NCBI GenBank assembly: GCA_020641055.1
Contig: CP067345.1
Coordinates: forward strand, 3,093,317 to 3,157,316
Length of the DNA: 64,000 nt
Reading direction: 5' to 3'
Source: Clostridioides sp. ES-S-0010-02
GTDB taxonomy: Bacteria; Bacillota; Clostridia; Peptostreptococcales; Peptostreptococcaceae
Shown here: positions 8,503 through 18,300 of the stretch, piece after piece
Layout of the letters: each line of letters begins with the position of its first letter
How positions within the stretch are numbered: position 1 is the first letter of the stretch
Program-made: the position numbers and the translations under genes
The notes under the pieces: generated by a model
Told to the model about the DNA's origin: nothing
The model's input: the letters and a program-made list of their open reading frames with translations, nothing else
The model's database searches: none

Positions 8503-9399
8503 CTATCTTTTAACACTCTCTGGTACTTCTAGTGTTATATTGCCTATCTTTCCATCTCTAAACTCATTTAAGACAGTTACAGCTATGCGTGTATAATCAA
8601 GTTCTTTCCCACCTGTTATGAATCCTCTTTTATGACCAATCATATCCATTGTTTCAATTGGAGTTTCTCCTAAAGAATCTAATTTATATCTAGCTTTCAA
8701 CTTTTCTGGCTCTATTATCATAAGTTTTTCTATAAGTCTTAAAGCTAAGGTCTCAACGTCTAAAATCTCATCTTTTATAGCTCTACTAAATGCTAAGTTT
8801 AAAGCAACTTCTTGGTCTTCAAACTTTGGCCAAAGTATTCCAGGTGTATCTAAAAGTTCAAGATTTCCCTTTAATCTAACCCATTGCTTACCTTTAGTTA
8901 CTCCTGGTTTATCTCCTGTTTGAGTGCTTTTTCTACCTGTTAATTTGTTTATAAGAGATGATTTTCCTACATTTGGTACACCAACTATCATTATTCTTAT
9001 AGCTCTTTCTTTTCTTCCTTTATCTTTTAAAGAACTCATTTTTTCTCTAGTTACATTCTTACATTCTTCTACTATCTTATTTACACCTACACCTTTTAAT
9101 GTATCTACTGGTATAGCTTTTATGTTATTCTTTTTGTAGTACTCAATCCATTGATTTAACTTATCTCTATCTGCCATATCACTTTTATTTAATACAACTA
9201 CCCTAGGCTTATCTCCTACAAGCATATCTATATCTGGATTTTTGCTACTAAATGGTATTCTAGCATCTAAAAGTTCAACCACTACATCAATTAGTTTTAA
9301 GTTATTTTTTACTAATTCTTTGGTTTTCTTCATATGGCCTGGATACCAGTTTATATGTAGATTATTATCCATAAGATACTCTTCATATTCATTTGACAT
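8503..9399 (-). CDS. rbgA: Ribosome biogenesis GTPase RbgA (YlqF)
   Basis: 298 aa. A circularly permuted GTPase needed for late assembly of the 50S subunit, in particular incorporation of L16 and other late proteins. The permuted order is visible: G4 (LNKSDM) comes first, then G1 (GVPNVGKSS), then G3 (LLDTPG). The N-terminal INWYPGHMKKT motif is characteristic of the family. An in-frame GTG at 9408 exists, but AAAGGAG followed by eight bases points to ATG 9399 as the start. It sits beside rplS as in many Firmicutes, separated by 308 bp. Confidence 0.95.
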   Translation of the reverse strand: MSNEYEEYLMDNNLHINWYPGHMKKTKELVKNNLKLIDVVVELLDARIPFSSKNPDIDMLVGDKPRVVVLNKSDMADRDKLNQWIEYYKKNNIKAIPVDTLKGVGVNKIVEECKNVTREKMSSLKDKGRKERAIRIMIVGVPNVGKSSLINKLTGRKSTQTGDKPGVTKGKQWVRLKGNLELLDTPGILWPKFEDQEVALNLAFSRAIKDEILDVETLALRLIEKLMIIEPEKLKARYKLDSLGETPIETMDMIGHKRGFITGGKELDYTRIAVTVLNEFRDGKIGNITLEVPESVKR

Positions 9400-9408
9400 G
9401 TATATCAC

Positions 9409-9716
9409 TCCTTTAAAATAGTATGTTATTATTACCTAATTTTACTAAAAAATATATCTACTTAAAACCTTACATTGTCACCCTTTTAACATCATACTTT
9501 ACATAATATTATCTTCTTATTTTTAGTATTATTTCAAAATATAATCCAATATTTATTGATTTTATTTTCAATTTTAAAATTCCTAAATCTATCAATAAAT
9601 AGTATATTTTCAACAAATAATCATATCTGCTTACAATTTAATTATTTGTTATGATTTCAGTTAAAATAGAAAGAGGACTGATAAATCAGCCCCCCATTTA
9701 TAAGTAAAGTTTTTAA
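9409..9716. other. Intergenic region between rplS and rbgA
   Basis: About 308 bp with a modest hairpin after rplS and otherwise A/T-rich sequence. No open frame with a ribosome-binding site is seen; it presumably holds the rbgA promoter. Confidence 0.5.
9663..9697 (-). terminator. Possible terminator after rplS
   Basis: On the minus strand GGGGCTGA/TCAGTCCT with two G-U pairs, then TTTCTATTTT. The U-tract is interrupted, so termination may be partial. Confidence 0.55.
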
Positions 9717-10067
9717 TTATCTATTTCTAGCTTCTTTTATCTTAGCAGCTTTACCTACTCTACCTCTTAAGTAGTTTAGTTTAGCTCTTCTTACTTTACC
9801 TTTTCTAGTTACTTCTATTTTTTCTATTTTTGGAGAGTGAACTGGGAAAGTTCTTTCTACACCAACATTGAAAGACATTTTTCTAACTGTAAAAGTCTCT
9901 CTTGCTCCTCCACCTTGTCTCTTTAATACTACACCTTCGAATATTTGTATTCTTTCTCTTTTACCTTCTATAATTCTAACGTGTACTTTAACTGTGTCCC
10001 CAGGTCCAAAATTAGGAACTTCATTTTTTAATTGTTCTTGCTCAATTGCTCTTAGCATTTCATTCAT
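9717..10067 (-). CDS. rplS: 50S ribosomal protein L19
   Basis: 116 aa, the normal length for bacterial L19, which sits at the 30S-50S interface. The family motifs are intact: [35 protein letters not shown] and the basic C-terminal [20 protein letters not shown]. The ATG at 10067 follows a strong AGGAGGAAAG Shine-Dalgarno. It has a structured leader typical of L19 autoregulation, and it follows trmD in the conserved rpsP-rimM-trmD-rplS order. Confidence 0.97.
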   Translation of the reverse strand: MNEMLRAIEQEQLKNEVPNFGPGDTVKVHVRIIEGKRERIQIFEGVVLKRQGGGARETFTVRKMSFNVGVERTFPVHSPKIEKIEVTRKGKVRRAKLNYLRGRVGKAAKIKEARNR

Positions 10068-10090
10068 CTTTCTTCCTCCTAAATATCATA

Positions 10091-10132
10091 GACGTTCTTA
10101 ACTACCCGACCAGTGTAAACAGAGGAACGCCC
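10091..10132 (-). ncRNA. L19 leader (autoregulatory 5' UTR element of rplS)
   Basis: Upstream of rplS on the minus strand, GGGCGTTC and GAACGTC form an outer stem enclosing a GC-richer conserved-looking core. It ends about 20 bases before the Shine-Dalgarno. Position and shape match the Firmicute L19 leader family, where L19 is thought to bind its own mRNA. The assignment is by recognition; a covariance-model search would settle it. Confidence 0.65.
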
Positions 10133-10254
10133 GTATTTTCAACATTTTATATTATACTATACTTCTATAGTTATTACAAGCATTTTTATATTTTTAATTC
10201 CATTTATACCCACTTTATTGTATACATGTATATTAAATTTTATTGTATATGTTT

Positions 10255-10950
10255 TTATTTTTCTTGAGATTTTTTATATAAGTCTAATCGTCTTTCCTTA
10301 GTTATTCTTATAGATTCTTCTCGTCTCCACTCATCTATCTTTTTATGATTTCCTGATAAAAGCACTTCTGGTACTTTTAACTCTTCAAACTCTCTAGGTC
10401 TTGTGTAATGAGGATACTCCAATAGATTATCTTTAAATGACTCCTCTTCAAATGACTCGTCCTGATTTAATACTCCTGGAATTAACCTTGATATAGAATC
10501 TATCATTATAAGTGCAGGCAGTTCTCCTCCAGTTAGTACATAATCTCCAATTGAAATTTCATCAGTTACTATTAAATCAATAATTCTCTCATCTATTCCT
10601 TCATAGTGACCACATAAAAGTATTATATCCTCTTGGATAGACATCTCTTTGACTATAGATTGATTGTATACTTTACCTTTGGGAGTTAAATAAATTACTC
10701 TTGGATTGTTTATATTATGAGTTTTTATTATATGCTTATATGTGTCATATATAGGTTGAGGAGTCATCACCATACCAGCTCCTCCTCCAAATGGATAATC
10801 ATCTACTTTTTTATGTTTATTATTAGAAAAATCTCTTATATTATATATATGCACATCAATTATGCCTTTTTCAACTGCTCTTTTCATTATACTTTCATTC
10901 ATGTATGAATTAAATATTTCTGGAAAAAGCGTCATTATGTGAAATCTCAT
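10255..10950 (-). CDS. trmD: tRNA (guanine-N1)-methyltransferase
   Basis: 231 aa. It methylates G37 of tRNAs reading CNN codons, with S-adenosylmethionine bound in a trefoil-knot (SPOUT) fold, and so prevents +1 frameshifting. The family start MRFHIMTLFPEIF, the DYPFGGGAGMVM loop, the LCGHYEGIDERI motif and SIGDYVLTGGELPA in the knot are all present. It lies eight bases downstream of rimM and is presumably cotranscribed with it. Confidence 0.97.
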   Translation of the reverse strand: MRFHIMTLFPEIFNSYMNESIMKRAVEKGIIDVHIYNIRDFSNNKHKKVDDYPFGGGAGMVMTPQPIYDTYKHIIKTHNINNPRVIYLTPKGKVYNQSIVKEMSIQEDIILLCGHYEGIDERIIDLIVTDEISIGDYVLTGGELPALIMIDSISRLIPGVLNQDESFEEESFKDNLLEYPHYTRPREFEELKVPEVLLSGNHKKIDEWRREESIRITKERRLDLYKKSQEK

Positions 10951-10958
10951 ATTACCAC

Positions 10959-11474
10959 CTAATCTATCATACCCTTAATAGGGTCTATAATCATTTTTCT
11001 TTCATCCATATCTATAGTAGGTACAAATTTTTTTATAGCTGGTATCATAAATTCTTTATCTTCTTCACCTTTTATTACATAGACATCATTTGCAGAATAT
11101 TGAAGTACATCCTCCAAGACTCCTACATACTTTCCTTCTATAGTTAAAACTTCCAAACCAATCATGTCTGCTATAAAAAACTCGCCTTCTTCAAGGTCTC
11201 TACTCTCTTCTCTAGACACATACATAAATTTATTTTTTAGCTTTTCTGCTTTTTCTATAGTGTCTATATCTTTTATCTTCATTATAACCATAGAACCTTT
11301 ATATCTTACATTTTCTACAGTCCACTTGTTGTTTAAATCTTTTCCTAAATAAAAATCTTTCAATTCATCAAATCTATCTATATCATCAGTAAGTGGATAA
11401 ACTCTTACCTCACCTTTTAGACCTTGTGTGTTTACTATTTGCCCTACCTTAAAATGAGTTAATTTTTCATTCAT
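10959..11474 (-). CDS. rimM: 16S rRNA processing protein RimM
   Basis: 171 aa. A maturation factor that binds S19 and helps fold the 30S head. It has an N-terminal RimM domain beginning KVGQIVNTQGLKGEVRVYPLTDD and a C-terminal PRC-barrel containing IGLEVLTIEGKYVGVLEDVL and PAIKKFV. It precedes trmD by eight bases. A terminator between khpA and rimM suggests that upstream transcription only partly reaches it. Confidence 0.95.
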   Translation of the reverse strand: MNEKLTHFKVGQIVNTQGLKGEVRVYPLTDDIDRFDELKDFYLGKDLNNKWTVENVRYKGSMVIMKIKDIDTIEKAEKLKNKFMYVSREESRDLEEGEFFIADMIGLEVLTIEGKYVGVLEDVLQYSANDVYVIKGEEDKEFMIPAIKKFVPTIDMDERKMIIDPIKGMID

Positions 11475-11550
11475 GTTATCACCTTCTCAAAAAAATTTAA
11501 TCTTATGTTACCATATCATCATAAATTCTCAAAACTGTACACAGTTATAC

Positions 11551-11580
11551 AAAAAGGACTAGGCACTATACCTAATCCTC
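11551..11580 (-). terminator. Terminator between khpA and rimM
   Basis: Minus-strand stem AGGATTAGG/CCTAGTCCT with a seven-base loop, followed by TTTTTG. It splits the ribosomal operon into two parts, or attenuates readthrough. Confidence 0.75.
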
Positions 11581-11584
11581 CTCT

Positions 11585-11821
11585 TTACACTATCTCAAGA
11601 GAAACTTTTATGTTTTCTCTATTTGCAACAGATCTTACGACAGTTCTTATAGCTTTAGCTATTCTTCCCTGCTTCCCAATAACCTTACCCATGTCATCTT
11701 GAGCAACTGTAAGCTTTAAGACGATACCGTCATTGTCTTTAAATTCCTCAACAACAACTGAGTCAGGATTATCAACTAGAGCCTTAGCTATATCTACAAC
11801 TAGCTCTTTCATATATTTCAT
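11585..11821 (-). CDS. khpA: KH-domain RNA-binding protein KhpA (YlqC)
   Basis: 78 aa, almost entirely a single KH domain, with the RNA-contacting GKVIGKQGR loop at about residues 45-53. KhpA partners with the Jag/KhpB protein in Firmicutes and is linked to RNA binding and cell elongation. It is usually encoded between rpsP and rimM, exactly as here. Confidence 0.93.
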   Translation of the reverse strand: MKYMKELVVDIAKALVDNPDSVVVEEFKDNDGIVLKLTVAQDDMGKVIGKQGRIAKAIRTVVRSVANRENIKVSLEIV

Positions 11822-11876
11822 CTCCTAAAGTAACCTCAACAATAAGTATTTACTTATACTAATTGCTAAGAGAAAA

Positions 11877-12149
11877 TTATTTTGCTTGTTTAGAAGCTTC
11901 GAATTTTTCTATTACTCCATTTTTTACAAGTAATTTTTTAACTACTTCTGTTGGTTGAGCACCAGTAGCTAACCATTTTATAGCTTTTTCATCATTTATT
12001 CTTACTTGTTTAGGTTCAGAAATTGGATTATAGTATCCTATTTCTTCTATGAATTTTCCATCTCTTGGAGCTCTTGAATCAGCTACTACTATTCTGTAGA
12101 AAGGTTTTTTATTAGCTCCCATTCTTTTTAATCTTATTTTAACTGCCAT
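11877..12149 (-). CDS. rpsP: 30S ribosomal protein S16
   Basis: 90 aa. The protein starts [20 protein letters not shown], the universal S16 N-terminus. A longer frame begins at a GTG at 12158, but GGAGGTGACTGTA immediately precedes ATG 12149, so that is the start. The [19 protein letters not shown] segment is conserved. It follows ffh by about 40 bp. Confidence 0.97.
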   Translation of the reverse strand: MAVKIRLKRMGANKKPFYRIVVADSRAPRDGKFIEEIGYYNPISEPKQVRINDEKAIKWLATGAQPTEVVKKLLVKNGVIEKFEASKQAK

Positions 12150-12188
12150 TACAGTCACCTCCGAATAATTTTTACTATTTTTTATATT

Positions 12189-13541
12189 TTATTTAAAAAA
12201 AGGTAAACCGCCTAAGCCGCCCCTTTTCTTCATACTTTTTTGTGAACCAGCAAACATCTTCATCATTTTTTTCATTTCATTAAGTTGTTTTATAAGTCTA
12301 TTTACATCTTGAACAGTAGTTCCACTACCTCTAGCTATTCTTTTTTTCCTAGAAGCATTTAATATTCCTGGGTTACGTCTCTCATATGTAGTCATTGACT
12401 GAATTATGGCTTTAGTTCTATTCATTTCTTTACCATTCAAGTCTACATCTCCAAGTTGGTCTTTTATATTTCCCATACCAGGCATCATACCAAGTATCTT
12501 GTCTAGAGGTCCCATATTTTGTATTTGTTCCATTTGTTGTAAAAAATCTTCAAAATCTAGTTCTTGTTTTTTGATTTTTTGTTCTAATTCCTTAGCTTTT
12601 TCTAAGTCCATACTTTCTTGTGCTTTTTCTATTAGGCTTAATACATCTCCCATACCTAATATCCTTGATGCCATTCTGTCTGGGTGGAAAGGTTCTATAT
12701 CATCTAGTTTCTCTCCCATACCCATAAACTTTATAGGTTTTTGTGTTACTGCTCTTATTGAAAGTGCAGCTCCACCTCTAGTATCTCCATCTAATTTAGT
12801 TAATACTACTCCATCAACACCAAGTGCTTCATTGAAGCTTTCTGCAACATTTACTGCATCTTGCCCTGTCATAGAGTCTACAACTAAAAGTATTTCATGT
12901 GGCTTAACTTCTGACTTAATTGACTTTAACTCATCCATAAGCACTTCATCTATATGAAGTCTACCAGCAGTATCTATAATAACCAAATCGTTAGCATTTT
13001 TAATTGCATGACTTAAACCTGCCTTGGCAATATTTACTGGACTTTCTTTATCTCCCATATTGAATACAGGTATATCCAATTTTTCACCAACAACTTGAAG
13101 TTGCTTTATAGCTGCTGGTCTATAAATATCACAAGCCACCAATAGAGGCTTCTTGCCTTGCTTTTTAAAATATCCTCCAAGTTTTCCTGCTGTCGTAGTT
13201 TTACCTGCACCTTGCAATCCAACCATCATTAAGATTGTAGGAGGTTTTGAGGAAATCATTACTTTACTTTGTACATCCCCCATTAAACTTGTAAGTTCTT
13301 CATTTACAATTTTTATTACATGTTGAGCTGGTGTCAAACTTTGCATAACCTCTTGTCCAACACATCTCTCTTGAACTTTTTTTATAAAATCTTTAACTAC
13401 TTTAAAGTTAACATCTGCTTCAAGAAGAGCAAGTTTAACTTCTCTCATAGCATTTTTTACATCTGCTTCTGTAAGTTTTCCTTTTGACTTTAACTTACTG
13501 AATGCCCCTTGTAGTTTATCCGACAATCCTTCAAATATCAT
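12189..13541 (-). CDS. ffh: Signal recognition particle protein Ffh (SRP54)
   Basis: 450 aa. It binds signal sequences and SRP RNA and delivers ribosome-nascent chains to FtsY. The order is N domain (1-90), G domain with P-loop GLQGAGKTTTAGKLGGY, DTAGRLH and TKLDGDTRGGAAL, then an M domain with methionine-rich MGPLDKILGMMPGMGN and the RNA-binding SRKKRIARGSGTTVQDVN. It overlaps the ylxM stop by 4 bp, indicating translational coupling. Confidence 0.98.
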   Translation of the reverse strand: MIFEGLSDKLQGAFSKLKSKGKLTEADVKNAMREVKLALLEADVNFKVVKDFIKKVQERCVGQEVMQSLTPAQHVIKIVNEELTSLMGDVQSKVMISSKPPTILMMVGLQGAGKTTTAGKLGGYFKKQGKKPLLVACDIYRPAAIKQLQVVGEKLDIPVFNMGDKESPVNIAKAGLSHAIKNANDLVIIDTAGRLHIDEVLMDELKSIKSEVKPHEILLVVDSMTGQDAVNVAESFNEALGVDGVVLTKLDGDTRGGAALSIRAVTQKPIKFMGMGEKLDDIEPFHPDRMASRILGMGDVLSLIEKAQESMDLEKAKELEQKIKKQELDFEDFLQQMEQIQNMGPLDKILGMMPGMGNIKDQLGDVDLNGKEMNRTKAIIQSMTTYERRNPGILNASRKKRIARGSGTTVQDVNRLIKQLNEMKKMMKMFAGSQKSMKKRGGLGGLPFFK

Positions 13542-13906
13542 TTTATCATCTCCCTACATACATCTTCTATATTTTCTAGCTTAGGGATTAAATTAGCACA
13601 ATCTCTATTGTGCAATAAATCTTCTTTAATGTCAATAATTTTATTTCTTATAAATTTAATATTTTTTTCCTGTTCTTGAAGCTTAGATACTAAATGTAGC
13701 TTTTCTTCATAATCTCTTAGTATCTTTTCTGAACGTTTCAATGTATCATATACACCTTGTCTTGATACACTTAAATTCTCACTGATTTCACCTAAAGAGT
13801 AATCCTCTTCATAGTATAGAGCTACTATCTCTTTTTGCTTATCAGTTAGTAATTCTTTATACTGTTCAAATAACAATCCAATTTCGACCATTTTTTCTAT
13901 ATTCAT
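13538..13906 (-). CDS. ylxM: YlxM/p13 family helix-turn-helix SRP-associated protein
   Basis: 122 aa. It contains a sigma-70 region-4-like helix-turn-helix (LTDKQKEIVALYYEEDYSLGEISENLSVSRQGVYDTLKR) at about residues 18-57, followed by a coiled-coil tail. Members are always linked to ffh and are reported to associate with SRP and modulate its GTPase. The last bases overlap the ffh start. Confidence 0.92.
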   Translation of the reverse strand: MNIEKMVEIGLLFEQYKELLTDKQKEIVALYYEEDYSLGEISENLSVSRQGVYDTLKRSEKILRDYEEKLHLVSKLQEQEKNIKFIRNKIIDIKEDLLHNRDCANLIPKLENIEDVCREMIK

Positions 13907-14008
13907 ATCTTACACTTCCTAGCAGTATACTGTAAAGGTTATTTACTTTACACTATTGTATTTTATATCATATAAACACTCTTGTCAACCATTATTTTTA
14001 AAAGAATA

Positions 14009-15301
14009 CTAGTTACCAAATAATGCATCTGAAAATGATTTTGCATCAAAATCCTGTAAGTCTTCTACTCTTTCTCCAACTCCAATAAGTTTTACAGGTA
14101 CATCTACTTCTGACTTTACTGCAAGCACTACTCCACCTTTTGCTGTTCCATCAAGTTTTGTAAGTACTATACCTGTTATATCTGCAACTTCTTTAAATGT
14201 TTTAGCTTGAACAACTGCATTTTGACCTGTTGTGGCATCTACTACAAGAAGTACCTCACGCTTTGCTTCTGGAAATTCTCTATCTACTATTTTAAATACT
14301 TTTCCAAGTTCATTCATAAGATTAGCTTTGTTGTGTAATCTTCCGGCTGTATCACATATTAATAAATCTGCCTTTCTAGCTTTTGCTGCCTTTATGGCAT
14401 CAAACACTACTGCTCCTGGATCTGCTCCTTCTTGATGCTTTATTATATCTACATTAGTTCTATTTGCCCAGATTTCTAATTGCTCTGTTGCTGCTGCTCT
14501 AAATGTATCTGCTGCTGCTAATAAAACTTTTTTTCCATCTTTTTTATATCTATTTGCCAATTTTCCTATCGTAGTAGTTTTACCTACTCCATTTACACCT
14601 ACCATTAGGATTATACATGGAGCTGGTTCTATGTCTAATGTAGAGTTTTCATTTGTAAGGATATCTTCAACTATAGATTTAAGTTCTTCTCTTACCTTTA
14701 TTGGTTCAGTAATTCCCTTTTGCTTTATCTTATCTCTTAGTTTCTCAATTATGTCCATAGTTGTATTTACACCAACATCTGCTGTTATTAAAATTTCCTC
14801 TAAATCCTCAAGCAATTCTTCATCTATTTTTGTATATGATTTTAAAACCTCATCTATTCTATCAGTTATTCCTTGTTTTGCCTTTGTTAATCCTTGTTTT
14901 AATCTTTCAAACAAATTAACTTTCTTTTCTTCATATTTCTCTTCTTTATTTTCATAATCTTCATGTTCAGTTTCTTCATCATTATTATCATTGTTTAATG
15001 CTTCTATTTCACTATCTAGAGAATCATTATTTATTATCTCTTCTACATCTTGTTCATTAGTATCTATCTTATCTTCTATCTCTCTATCTTCTTCAGCACT
15101 TTCATCAACAACTTCTTCTTCAGTTTTTTCTGGAATATCTTCTACTTTATCTACAACTTCCTCCTCAAACCCTGAAAAAATTGTTTCTTCTACATTTTCT
15201 AAGTTGTCAGCACCAGTTTCTATTTCTTCTTCTGAGCCAACATCTTTTTTTTCTAATTCCTTATCCTTGTCTTTGCCAAAACCAAATAATTTTTTTAACA
15301 C
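14009..15301 (-). CDS. ftsY: Signal recognition particle receptor FtsY
   Basis: 430 aa. The first 125 residues are strongly acidic (Glu/Asp/Asn-rich), the membrane- and translocon-binding A region. The NG domain follows: GVNGVGKTTTIGKLANRY (P-loop), AADTFRAAATEQLE, CDTAGRLHN and TKLDGTAKGG. It receives the Ffh-ribosome complex at the membrane. smc lies 26 bases upstream and ylxM about 100 bases downstream. Confidence 0.97.
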   Translation of the reverse strand: MLKKLFGFGKDKDKELEKKDVGSEEEIETGADNLENVEETIFSGFEEEVVDKVEDIPEKTEEEVVDESAEEDREIEDKIDTNEQDVEEIINNDSLDSEIEALNNDNNDEETEHEDYENKEEKYEEKKVNLFERLKQGLTKAKQGITDRIDEVLKSYTKIDEELLEDLEEILITADVGVNTTMDIIEKLRDKIKQKGITEPIKVREELKSIVEDILTNENSTLDIEPAPCIILMVGVNGVGKTTTIGKLANRYKKDGKKVLLAAADTFRAAATEQLEIWANRTNVDIIKHQEGADPGAVVFDAIKAAKARKADLLICDTAGRLHNKANLMNELGKVFKIVDREFPEAKREVLLVVDATTGQNAVVQAKTFKEVADITGIVLTKLDGTAKGGVVLAVKSEVDVPVKLIGVGERVEDLQDFDAKSFSDALFGN

Positions 15302-15327
15302 TATTCTTCCTCCTATGTCAATCTAAG

Positions 15328-18300
15328 TTATATAATATCAGTTATCTCTTGAGCTTCTTTTAGTTTTAAACTAATAACTTTTGAAATAGCTTTTTCTTGC
15401 ATTGTAACCCCATATATATAATCAGCAGCTTCCATAGTTCCTCTCCTATGAGTTACTGATATAAATTGTGTCTCTTTAGATAAATCTTTTAAAAATTCTC
15501 CAAATCTGAATATATTTGCATCATCAAGTGGAGCCTCAATTTCATCTAATATGCAAAATGGTGTTGGTTTTGTAATTAATATTGCAAATAATATGCTTAT
15601 TGCAGTTAGAGCTTTTTCTCCACCAGACAGTAGATTTAAATTTTTCATTTTTTTACCAGGTGGTTGAGCTGTTATTAGTATATCACTTTCTAATAAATTT
15701 TCTTTATCTAAAATAGTTAATTCTCCACATCCACCACCAAATAGTCTTTTGTACACATACTTAAAGTTTTTACTTATTTCTTCAAATTTAACCTCAAATT
15801 CAGATTTCATATTTTCTTCTAATGTATGTATAAGTTTTTCTATTTCCTCCATAGATTCTTCTAAATCTTGTTTTTGTTCACTATAAAAATCATATCTTTC
15901 TTTTATTTCTTCATATTCTTTGATAGAATCTATATTTATATTCCCAAGACTTCTTATTTCTCTCTTTAAATTTTCTAAGAATTTTCTATCTATCTCTAGA
16001 TTTTCATCTTTGATTTCCAATGCTTGTACTAAAGTCATTTCATATTGTTCAAATAACTTATTTATATATGTGTCTTGACTAGTTTTTAATCTTTCTAATC
16101 TTCCACCAACCTTAAATAAACTTTCTTTAAGTTCTATATGTTGTCTATCTATAATTTTTAACTCTTTACCAATTTCATCAAAGTTATTTTTCAAGTCATC
16201 TTTAGCTATTTTTCTAGTTTCAAGATTTCTATTGCTGTCCCCTAATTGCTTAATTAAGTTTTCTTTTTCTTTTTCTTCAATAGATATAGAGTCTTGTAAC
16301 TTAACTATTTCTTGTTCTTCATAATTTAATGATTCATCTAATTGTTTGGTTTTTTCTTCTAACTCGTAATTTTCACCAGATATTCTTTTTATATCTCTAA
16401 CTATACTATTATAAGCTTCTGTTTTCTTTACTAAAGTTAGGTTTAATTCATCAAATTCAGATTTTTCTTTATCATACAAATCATTATATTTTTTTATTTC
16501 ATCACTTAATATATCAATTTTTTCTTTATTTTGATTGTATGTATTTTCTAATTCTTCCATCTCTTTTTTAACAATATCACTTTTTTCGAGAGTATAATTC
16601 AAGTTAGAACCCAAATCACTTTTCTCATTATCTAATCTAGTAATACTAGATTTTAAAGATTCAATCTCAGATTCGATATTTTCTATACTTGTACTCTTTA
16701 TTATAATGCTTTTTTCTAAATCTTTTACTTCATTTTCAACTAAGTCAATTTCACTTTTTATATTTTTTATATTTTTATTTAGAGATTCTTTTGTAATTTC
16801 TAGACCTGAAATCTCAACCTTAACATCATTTATTTTTTCTGTATATTCGTTAATAAATCTTTTTCTTGATAATATATTTCCGTTAGTTTTTAAACTACCT
16901 CCTGTTAAAGAACCTCCTGGATTTAAGATTTCACCATCTAAAGTTACTATTTTAAATCTATGACCAGTTTCTTTTGCAAATTTTATCCCTTCATCTATAT
17001 TATTTATAAATATCGTTCTTCCAAGTATATTTTCAATTATATTTCTATATTTTTCATCAAACGTAATTAAATCACTTGCTATTCCTATAAATTTAGTATT
17101 TGCTTTTAAATTTCCCAAACTTATTTTATTTGATTTAATTATATTTAATGGCAGAAATGTTACTCTTCCTAAATTATTCTTCTTTAAATAGTTTATTGCA
17201 GATTTAGCACTAAACTCATCATCAGTTATTATATTTTGCATATAAGCACCAAGTGCTGCTTCTACAGATTTCTCATATTTTTCAGGAACATTTATAATCT
17301 GTCCTAGCGCTCCATGAATACCTCTTAAATCCTTATTTTTTAATACTTCTTTTACACCTCTATTAAATCCCTCATAATGGTTTTCCATATCTATATAAAC
17401 ATTTAACTTTGAGTTATATCCATTTAGATTGTATTTACTTTTCTGTATTTCATCTTCTATCTTATTGAGTTCATTAATAGAATATTGTAAATCAGCAGTT
17501 AATTTTTTATTTCTGTTATTCACATTGTTTAAAGTTTCTTTTTTCATATTAAAGTCTTTATTTATACTATCTAATTCAGAAGATTTTGTTTGGACATTTT
17601 GGTTTAACTCTGCTATTTCTGAGTTTATGTTTTCATCTCTGATATTCATATTTTCTTTATTTGCATTTAAAGCAGATAACTTATTACTAAATTCTTGCTT
17701 CTTATTTAATATATCTATTATATTTTCTTTAAATAATTCTATATCATTATTTAAAGATTCCAACTTCATCCTTTGATTTTCTTTACTAGATTCTAACTTT
17801 TTTATATTCTCTTGTAATATCGATAACTCTTCGCTATTTGAAGACTTATTACTTTCTAATTCTTTTATGTATACCTTATTTTCATTTAGCTTTTCTTTTA
17901 TATTGTTTATTTCAGAATTTTTTCTATGAATTTCATTTGTAAAGTTTTTTATTCTTTCTTTAATTAAATTTATCTGTGACTCTTTTTTTGATATAACACC
18001 TTTAATTGAATTTATATAATCTACAGATTTTTCAATTACATCTTGTAGTACCTCTATCTCCTTATCAACATCTTCTTGTTTTTTCTCTACAACATTTTTT
18101 TGTTCTTCTTTTTCTTTAAGTTCTTTTTCAAGAACTTTACTATGCTCATCAACTTCACTCAGTTCTTTTTCTATTCCTTCAATTTCTCTTATAAAATTAT
18201 TGACTTCTAATATTTTTAATTTTTCACTTATTTCTAAATACTTTTTTGCTTTTGTTTGTTGATTAAAAAGAGGTTTTAATTGATTTTCAATTTCTATATA

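Noticed and set aside
12406-12957. Long open frame (183 codons) antisense to ffh
   Set aside because: It is the shadow of a well-conserved gene, is rich in Ser/Ile/Phe, lacks a Shine-Dalgarno and matches no family.
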